Shown here in pieces: positions 57,138-64,000 of a stretch of 64,000 bases of DNA. Made by a program: the position numbers and the translations under genes. The notes beneath the pieces are model-generated. The model was not told the DNA's origin. It ran no database searches and saw only the letters and a list, made by a program, of their open reading frames with translations. The DNA is from Prostheceraeus crozeri (lineage: Eukaryota > Platyhelminthes > Polycladida > Euryleptidae), in contig CAJQUW010005701.1 of the NCBI GenBank assembly GCA_907163375.1, positions 248,001-312,000 of the forward strand. The letters run 5' to 3'. The stretch's first letter is position 1. Every line of letters begins with the position of its first letter.

Positions 57138-59007
57138 TGTTACTGTCTGGAAACACAACTGTTACATCTGTTACTGTCTCGAAAATACCTCATTCGGACT
57201 TTATAGCTTCCTTGGAGACAGCTATACATGGGTGTAGTGAAGAGGACAAGTCTTACGTTCGGAAGCGGGCATCCGCAGTTCTTCGAAACACACGGAATCC
57301 GAAGTCGAACTTGAGCATGGGTGAAAGGAATGCTCTCAAGCGACTGAGAAGAATGGATGACGTAATAATCTTGCCAGCGGACAAAGGTAATGCCACTGTG
57401 GTTTTGGACAAGGATGCATACATGGAAAAGCTAAGGGAGCTCGTTGATGATGGTCCCTATGAGAAGTGCTCAAGAGATCCCGGTCAGAGAATGAGAAAAG
57501 AACTGCACCGTTTCCTGAATGGCATCGTTAGAGACCAAAGGATGACCAGAGAAGAAATGCTACGTCTTTGTCCGACTTACTTTCAAATGTCACATTTATT
57601 TGGTTTGCCAAAAGTCCATAAGCAAGGGGTACCCTTGCGTCCAATAGTATCCATGAGTGGGAGTTTATGGTCATCTCTATCAAGGGTATTGGCGAACATC
57701 ATGAAGCCATATGTGATTGACACTGAATCCTTCGTTTTGAACTCGTACGATTTCATTGAGAAGATGAAGCGGCATCACCCGACGGATGGTTGTTTGGTAT
57801 CCCTCGACGTTGAGTCGCTTTTTACGAACGTCCCTTTGGAGGAGACAATTCGTGTGTTTGACACTCTTTTACGACGTGATGTTTCGTTGGTGGCAAGATC
57901 TCGTTGGACTGTGGAAGAAATTGTAGCTTTGTCTAGAATGGTCTTGACTTCCAGTTATTTCAAGTTTGATAGTGAGATTTATAGCCAGAAAGATGAAGTT
58001 GCCATGGGAAGCAGCTTAGGTCCAATTGCGGCCAATATTTTTATGTCTCATTTTGAGAGGTTGGCAATGGATTGTGCTTTGTCTCGTGGAATCCCGAAGC
58101 CAGCTTTATGGTTGAGATATGTGGATGACATTATCCTACTGTGGCCTCATTCTGATGATGATTTGGAGTCCTTGGTGTCCTTCCTTAACTGTTTTCGTCC
58201 ATCGATCCGTTTTACCAAGGAAGTGGAGACTGACAATCAGCTGTCCTTCTTGGATGTTAATATCTCTCGTGGCGAAGCAAGTTTCGCCTTCTCTGTGTTC
58301 AGGAAGGCTACCCATACTGATCGGTACCTGCATCGGGATTCGTCTCATCCGCGAAGCGTCTTTAAAGGTGTAGTTCGATCACTTTCAAGCAGGGCGCATT
58401 TGGTTTGTTCCCCGGAGTCTCTGGAGGAGGAGAAGAGACATGTAGTGAGTGCTCTCACCAGCAATGGTTATGGTGCAGCTGAGACGGAGAGATGGTGGCG
58501 TTGTGGCTCATCGTCTCCGGAAAGTAGTGTCCGCGATCAAGCGATATCTTCAAGGGTAAAGTATCCTCTGCCTTACGTTCAGGGATATCGGAAAAACTAC
58601 AATCAATCCTTCGAGTTGTTGATGTGAGCGTGAGCATGAAGCCTGTCTCCACTCTTCGGTCTTTGTTGGTCAGGAAGAGACCGGAGCCAGCTAAGATTCT
58701 TGGCGCGGTCTACAAGATTCCCTGTGGCGTTGACAATTGTGATTGGTCTTATGTGGGTGAAACACAGCGACCTGTTGAGGAGAGGAGAAAGGAGCACGAA
58801 CGAGCGATACGCGAGATGGACGTGATGAGATCGGAGGTTGCCCATCACGCAGTTGAGTGTGGACATACAATCGACACCAAGAACATCGAAGTCATCGACA
58901 GAGAAGTTAGCTGGAAGAGAAGAATTGTGAAGGAGGCGTTTTGGTCCCATCGCTTTTCCTCTGATAACAGGACAAAGCACGTTTTAAGTGATGTCTGGAA
59001 GTTTTAA
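57138..59007 (+). pseudogene. Penelope reverse transcriptase with GIY-YIG domain
   Basis: Reads SKIPHSDFIASLETAIHGCS near the junction, then DDVIILPADKGNATVVLDKD, YFQMSHLFGLPKVHKQGVPL, RPIVSMSGSLWSSLSRVLAN and GCLVSLDVESLFTNVPLEET (first Asp). Next are KDEVAMGSSLGPIAANIFMS and LRYVDDIILLW (the YVDD site), then the same GIY-YIG domain (WSYVGETQRPVEERRKEH) to TAA at 59007. All reverse transcriptase motifs are intact. A single missing G near 58582 shifts the frame between the two domains. The N-terminus is truncated at the junction with the left arm. In the family, the reverse transcriptase copies RNA at a nick made by the GIY-YIG nuclease. Confidence 0.9.
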
Positions 59008-59198
59008 CTCTGACTGATAGTTTTTCCTTTCTTTTTGGATTTTTGTGCCTTATCTTATGCTTACTTGTGTCCTTTGTTAGTAGTATTTTTCAGCCATTCT
59101 TTTATAATTTCTCATCTTTGTCATTCTGTTGGATTGATCTTTGAAGTGATGTTTATTTGTGTTAACTGTTTTCAATAAGCTGTATCTCATTCAGTTGT

Positions 59199-59227
59199 CT
59201 GACGATGGCCGCGTGCAGTGGTCGAAA
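59199..59227 (+). ncRNA. Hammerhead-like core in Penelope 3' region
   Basis: CTGACGA (59199-59205, the CUGANGA box), then GGCC...GGTC as a possible stem II, then GAAA (59224-59227). The same core lies in the left arm on the other strand. Penelope-like elements are known to carry hammerhead ribozymes. I could not place a convincing cleavage triplet and stem I/III pairing, so this may be a decayed or merely similar motif. Confidence 0.35.
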
Positions 59228-59522
59228 GATCTCACAAATATAGTGCAGAAAACGAAGATCGGTTTTACGGATTCCTTCATACTGAATATAAATGATGAAT
59301 ATTCCGTTGTTTCAAACTAGTATTATCAGGCTTCACCAAATGGTTCATCGGACAGAATTGGGGGAGGCAAATCGACCGCTTTGCAAATGTGGTAGGGCCA
59401 TGACCCTGCAACCCCCCCCCCCCGGTTCCGCCGCCTATGTTGAGTGCCTATCCATTGTTTAGGAACACGCATTCTTCTTTGATATATATATATTTAATAA
59501 CTTTAATATATTTAATAATTTT

Positions 59523-60365
59523 ATGTTTTTTATATTCAATAATAAACTTATACGATTCCATGAATTAGAGGAACGATTAATCAACCTAAACTATCCTATG
59601 GAACTAATAAGAAATTCGATTAAACGAGCAAAAGAAAATACGTGTACAATGAGTAAAAGTTCCAAGACTAATAATGATGATGAAATAATTCCTTTCGTTC
59701 ATACATACAACCCCAATAATCCAAACTTATTTCATAACATAATTCATCCAGTGGCTAATACTTTAAAATCTTTTGAAAGTTTTGCCAATTGCCAATTCAA
59801 ATCTTGCATGAGACAACCAAAGTCTTTGCTATCCATACTACGCAAAAATAAGCGAATTCAAATAAAAGGAGTAACAAAATGTAATCAAAATCGTTGCAAA
59901 TTTGCAAATATTGCGATTAGGTCTAACTTGCAGTTCTCCTAACCTCATATATAAATTAAATTGTTTAGGTTGTAATGATTATTATATCAGCCAGTCAGGT
60001 GATACTCTTCGCCATAGAGTTACTGTTCATCGACAACAGATTCAGGAAGCTAAATACTCTTACCTACCTGTCAGCAAGCATATAGGAGACTGTGCAGCTA
60101 ACATGGAAATCAAATTTTCTATCACACCATTCTATAAAATGCCTTTGGGGTCCACAAGAATAGATCGTGAACATAAAGAGGTCATGTTCATTAAGATCTA
60201 TGAACCATACCTCAATGCCACATGAAAGACTATGATTTCTCCAAAAAACAAGATATTTCATTTATGAAATCAAATTTCTGTTGTATAATTTTTGTAAGAA
60301 TAAATTTGAATCACTTGCCGCCTTGAGAAGCCAGACTACTGGCAGAAACATGTTGGCGTGAGATC
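59523..60365 (+). pseudogene. Second Penelope-like fragment (3' end)
   Basis: Reads IIPFVHTYNPNNPNLFHNII and HPVANTLKSFESFANCQFKS, the linker after the reverse transcriptase, then KCNQNRCKFANI. After a frameshift near 59920 comes LIYKLNCLGCNDYYISQSGD and TLRHRVTVHRQQIQ, a GIY-YIG domain whose Tyr-Ile-Gly motif reads YYIS. The coding ends near 60225. A CCAGACTACTGG hairpin with GAAAC follows at 60331-60348, like the decayed hammerhead region of this group. This is a different subfamily from the element at 55931. Confidence 0.75.
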
Positions 60366-60416
60366 GGTAGTTTTTCATTTTTGATATTCACTTACACTTG
60401 CTTTGATTTTTTTATT

Positions 60417-60435
60417 TATATATATATATATATAT
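60417..60435. repeat. (TA)n microsatellite
   Basis: About nine TA units, 50 bp after the second Penelope-like fragment. Confidence 0.9.
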
Positions 60436-60721
60436 CGGTCATTTCACGACGATTCACCCAATGGCCTGTGGCACTTAGTTTCCGATTTTGCTCATTATCG
60501 GATAAATGTTTGCTATGCATTAGAAAACACCAAATTTCAAATATTAGCTTCCAACTTTGAATATCTAGTGCTATTTTTCGAAATTTCATTTTTTCCAAAA
60601 TTTAGAAATTCCCAAAATATGAATTTTCACGCAGCTGCAACTTTTTTCGGTTTATTCGTTGCTCAACCAAACTTTGCATTCAGCATCAGCTCGGTATAAA
60701 GGAATTCTTGTATGAATTTCA

Positions 60722-61190
60722 ATGGATACCCAAGTATTGCTACCCGCAATAATTATGAAAATTGTGTTGCTGTATTTTGCAATTTATCTTATTATCTATA
60801 AAAAGTGTAATATCATGTATGTGGGCCAGACATCCAGAATGGTGTGTGAACGCATTTCCGAGCATATCCGAAGTAAACGTTCTTTCTATATTACTTCTGT
60901 ATCTAAACATTTAAATGAGATTTGCAGCATTAGTGATTTTTCTTTTGTGGCCCTTGAACATTGTCCTTCTGAAATTAAAAGGCTAAAAAAAAGAACTTGT
61001 GGATAAAGCGCCTGAGCTCTTTGTATCCGAATGGCTTAAATCATGAACTAAATGAGCTGGATAATGCTCATCTTGTATTGCCATACAGTTCTTGTAGCCA
61101 GCGTGTTTTTCGTTATTGTCAGAAAGCATTTTATGACATAGGAACATGTCCTTCGTACACCACTTAGAGAAATGTGCAAAGCCTGTTGTT
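60722..61190 (+). pseudogene. Third GIY-YIG retroelement fragment
   Basis: Reads YKKCNIMYVGQTSRMVCERI and SEHIRSKRSF, then SVSKHLNEICSISDFSFVAL, and after a frameshift near 60990 WIKRLSSLYPNGLNHELNEL and VLPYSSCSQRVFRYCQKAF. MYVGQT is an intact GIY-YIG core motif, and the SLYPNGLN block is the usual end of such domains in retroelements. No reverse transcriptase part is found upstream. Confidence 0.65.
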
Positions 61191-61779
61191 CAAGAAGTGA
61201 ACATCTCTCTTTGACTTTCGATTCAATTCAACTTCCAGTTCAGTTTGTGTCCTGTGTCACTGCATTGCATGTGGAATCGATAAAGATATATGATCGAAAC
61301 CAGTTTTCCACAAACAAGAAAAGACTTTTTGTTTTCTCACAAGGTTGGATCGTAGCTGGTGCGGCGTGAGAGCTTGGGAATACTCTTCTGAGTATTTTCA
61401 ATATACATATATTTGTATCTCTGAGGACCCGCTCCGGTTATGACTCGAACCTTTGTGGGAAGATCTTATCAAAGAAACTAACAATCATGGCAATCAGTCA
61501 GGTGATCAGAATCGACAGCGTCCATCTCGCTGGACTCATCACAATCGGTCGTCAGATCGGAATTCGTCTGATCGTCGAGTGCGATTCAATACTGGGAATT
61601 TGCCAACAAATCGACACCGAAGTCATCATCGTTCATAGAGGATGTGTAGTGAGGCTTTATCCACTGATCGCAATGGTCACCTCCCTGTGTTATCATATCT
61701 TGTCTCTGTGTGTGCTCGTGCATCGAAACTTCATTGTCAATATTATGAAATTCGTAAAGGTTGGCAGCAAATCACTATC
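61191..61779. other. No gene recognised
   Basis: The overlapping frames at 61453-61834 do not resemble known proteins. Confidence 0.35.
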
Positions 61780-62475
61780 TAGGCAAGTTTTATTGCATAA
61801 AGTATCTCAATCGATCTTATTAACTTTCAAATAGTGATGTTCCACTTGTTTATATAACTTCTTTTCGTCATTTATTAAATGATGCAAAATACATTTCGAT
61901 AACCATTTTATAATGAAACGGTACTTCGGATTGTGACAACGTCCATCCTCAGGGCTACAAAAATCTACATGAACTAGAATTTATAAACGTCCTTAGATAG
62001 TAGATATTTAAATTGAAGCTATAGAAAGTATAACATAAAATCAATGAAGGAATATCTGAATATGGAAATGGGAAATAGAAATGGATTGCTTGCTTTCAAT
62101 GAAAAACATAGACATAAATATATGAAAATGTATGCACAAAGTGGTTACATGAACATTAGTCGATGGGTCAAGCTTTGATTTTGTTTAATCAGGATCGGCT
62201 GATGTTCTGAAGAAAAACATGCTGTACTTTCTATAGCTTCAATTAAAATATTTACTATCTAAGGACGTTTATAGATTTTAGTGCGTGTAGATTTTTGCAA
62301 CTCAAAGGAAGGACGTTGTCACAGTCCGAAGTACCGTTTCATTATAAAATGGTTATCGAAATGCATTTTGCGTCATTTAATAACTGACGAAAAGAAGTTA
62401 TACAGACAAATGGAACATTAATGTTTAGAAGTTAGTAAGATCAATTGCGATACTTTATGCAATAAAACTTGCCTA
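61780..62475. repeat. Fold-back element with ~250-bp arms
   Basis: TAGGCAAGTTTTATTGCATA at 61780 is mirrored at 62475. The two arms (61780-62031 and 62227-62475) stay complementary over about 250 bp with scattered differences, around a 195-bp centre. Shared blocks include CGGTACTTCGGA/TCCGAAGTACCG and CGTCCTTAGATAGTA/TACTATCTAAGGACG. No coding. A MITE or foldback transposon. Confidence 0.85.
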
Positions 62476-62984
62476 ATGAAGAAACTTACTTCATTCACTT
62501 GTTAAGAAGCACCTGAAGAATATGCAGAAAGCGCTCGTGCTCTACACTTCACTTTTTACGGTCTACATTTTTTGCTATATAATTCCATATACTGAGCAGT
62601 ATTTTGAATTGTCGATTATATATGTAAATACGTATTTGAGTGTATATAGGAAGCAAGTCATTATCTTTACAAATGTTTCTGAATTGTTCATCGTTTTGTA
62701 ACTTAAAACATCTTTGCAAGATTCGCTGAGTTTTCCGATATTGTTCTTTTGTTTCTCAGTTTAATGATTCAAATGCAATTACTGATATCCATTTTATTTT
62801 ATAAAAAATACACGACGCTTTGGACCATGAAACACGGTCCATTCCCAAGTGATAAAAATGGTGAATGCACAATGCGTTTAAAATTCAAAATAACTACATA
62901 TGAAAGCAGTGGCAAAAAAATAATGTTGATATCTAAATCAACTATCGTCTGATACCACAGCATAGAAAGTGAAGCTAAACAACC
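62476..62984. other. No gene recognised
   Basis: AT-rich spacer. The frame at 62749-62952 is not recognised. Confidence 0.4.
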
Positions 62985-63262
62985 TTCAATTGTCTAGTCA
63001 ATCCCATGTCCCTCTTGTTCAATATTGTTGCCTTCTCCTTGATTAAGATAGCCTCAGCAATTTGAAGTTGAGTTCTGTCGCAAAATTTGACCAGTATTGT
63101 TGTTGAATTTATAATGTCTTTTACCTTTGTTTTATGGGTTTCCAAGAAATGTTATTTTATCGAGCCGTTGTTTTCATGTTGCTTCGTTTGAGCCTTCAAC
63201 TCATTTGTTGCATGACCAATATATTGGACATTTTTACAATAGTCGGCAGGACAAGTGTTTTG
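62985..63262 (-). pseudogene. Fourth GIY-YIG retroelement fragment
   Basis: The minus strand reads TCPADYCKNVQYIGHATNEL, KAQTKQHENNGSIK, one stop, then HFLETHKTKVKDIINSTTIL and AEAILIKEKATILNKRDMGL. NVQYIGHATNELK corresponds to the GIY-YIG motif and following helix, and LIKEKATILN to the C-terminal part with the metal-binding Glu. One in-frame stop breaks it. Confidence 0.6.
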
Positions 63263-63849
63263 GTACACGAGCATTTATTATAAAAGATGGAGGCCCTACC
63301 TTAAAGATTTTGAAGTTTTCTGACTATCGCACGACATAGAACGCGAAACAGTATCTACTTCGGCTTTCTTTTTGCAGAATTTTCACTGCTAGCACAGCTA
63401 TGAGCCAAGAGCGAAACTAGGAGTTACTCAATGAAATCTGAGTGAATTAGATTATTTTAAATAAGCAAAAGCAAAATAACAGATCTTCTAATCTGATTAA
63501 AATTAATTTTGTGACTATCAGAGTAAAATCAACCTAGTTAATGTAATGGTTGAACGACCTGGCAAAGGTGCACTCTACATGATAGAATGTTTATGGTTCT
63601 CATACTTGATGCTTATCGAATTATTATTCACTATTGGAAGCTACTGTACATTATGACAGTGTCACACATTTCATACGGAATCTTTTCTCGAAAACTTTTC
63701 AAAAACTCGAATCATTTTCAGTTTCTAGACAAAATTTAGAAAAGTGAAAGATAGCAAATGTGAAAATTGTTACAACATGTTGAGGCAATTGCGGAAGCTG
63801 TATTTATGCCTGTATCACATTCCAGAGAGAATCCTCAGCATAATACATA
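63263..63849. other. No gene recognised
   Basis: Upstream flank and probable 5' leader of the calcyphosine-like gene. No promoter motif is clear. Confidence 0.4.
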
Positions 63850-63986
63850 ATGGCGGCTACGAACAGAACTTGTAAGCAAATGATGCAGGAAATGGAAAAA
63901 AAAGCAGAAACAACTAATGACCCAGTTGAAAAACTTCGATGTAAATGTCTTGCCCGAGGAGCCTCTGGAATCAAAGGATTAGCAAG
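63850..63986 (+). CDS. CAPSL: Calcyphosine-like protein (CAPSL), first coding exon
   Basis: Calcyphosine-like proteins are small four-EF-hand calcium-binding proteins, often linked to ciliated cells. The ATG at 63850 encodes a charged helix (KQMMQEMEKKAETTNDPVEK) followed by LRCKCLARGASGIKGLAR. The L-CLARG-SGIKGL-R block is the conserved N-terminus of calcyphosine and CAPSL just before the first EF hand. The exon ends inside an Arg/Ser codon at AG|GTAATA (63985-63992), a normal donor. The next exons, with the EF hands, are beyond the window. The frame is intact. CAPS and CAPSL cannot be told apart from this exon alone. Confidence 0.85.
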
Positions 63987-64000
63987 GTAATATATACACA

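Larger units (their letters stand above)
55931..59278. mobile_element. Penelope-like element in inverted-repeat form
   Basis: The left arm (55931-57137, minus) is a nearly identical inverted copy of the 3' part of the right unit (about 58070-59278, plus). The right unit starts at about 57138, directly at the junction. Both arms share coding and the 3' untranslated region down to the CCGATCTTCGTTTTCTGCAC stretch. Penelope-like elements often insert with partial inverted or tandem copies ('pseudo-LTRs'), so I read this as one insertion. Confidence 0.85.

Noticed and set aside
59199-59290. A complete, active hammerhead ribozyme
   Set aside because: The conserved boxes are there, but after the GATCT...AGATC pairing the next base is G where a U-H cleavage site is needed, and no good stem I is visible.
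61487-61834. 115-codon frame with hydrophobic stretches
   Set aside because: No recognisable domain. The end of the frame runs into the arm of the fold-back element, so it is unlikely to be a gene.

Overview
This window is eukaryotic DNA, most likely from an animal. It has spliced genes with GT-AG introns, AATAAA polyadenylation signals, AT-rich intergenic DNA and at least a dozen families of animal transposable elements. Three short host-gene segments can be named from their protein sequence. They are the last coding exon of a USP14-type ubiquitin hydrolase (5089-5267, +), a DHHC palmitoyltransferase resembling ZDHHC24 (31434-32267, +) and the first exon of a calcyphosine-like EF-hand gene (63850-63986, +, running off the end). 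I cannot name the species. The mix of elements and the frequent GTAGGCCTA-like words suggest an aquatic invertebrate, but that is inference.

Layout. 0-8.4 kb: sparse DNA with a LINE fragment, short tandem repeats and the USP14 exon. 8.5-12.8 kb: a decayed mariner split by a hAT element (9417-12792) with a perfect 8-bp target duplication. 13.2-13.6 kb: a possible membrane-protein exon. 13.6-26.4 kb: a TTAA-flanked, Kolobok-type transposon with 165-bp inverted ends. It holds a THAP-domain transposase on the minus strand and a second, spliced gene on the plus strand resembling the cysteine-rich C-terminal 'ballast' domain of P2X7. A 6.7-kb ZMYM1-like hAT and a Tc1-like element have since inserted into it. 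27.1-28.5 kb: a mariner with perfect ends and two frameshifts. 31.4-32.3 kb: the palmitoyltransferase. 32.7-33.6 kb: a pogo-type MITE. 34.6-38.4 kb: a P-element/THAP9-like transposon. 39.3 kb: a perfect 76-bp palindrome. 40-48.3 kb: a pogo/Tigger element interrupted by a hAT-type MITE and a deleted Ty3/gypsy element. 51-52.7 kb: a dead reverse-transcriptase element. 54.5-55.7 kb: a second ZMYM1-like hAT remnant. 55.9-63.3 kb: a cluster of four GIY-YIG (Penelope-type) fragments, one of them an inverted-repeat insertion with nearly intact coding. 61.8-62.5 kb: a fold-back element.

The window reads as a nest of transposons between a few host genes. The most interesting piece is the Kolobok-type element. 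Its two genes face each other from the two inverted ends, their exons appear to interlock, each has a CRE-like palindrome (TGACGTCA) about 95-120 bp before its start codon, and the second gene carries a domain that vertebrates have as the tail of P2X7. All transposon genes here carry disabling changes except perhaps the 3' half of one Penelope arm. The assignments come from reading the translations by eye; no database search was run.
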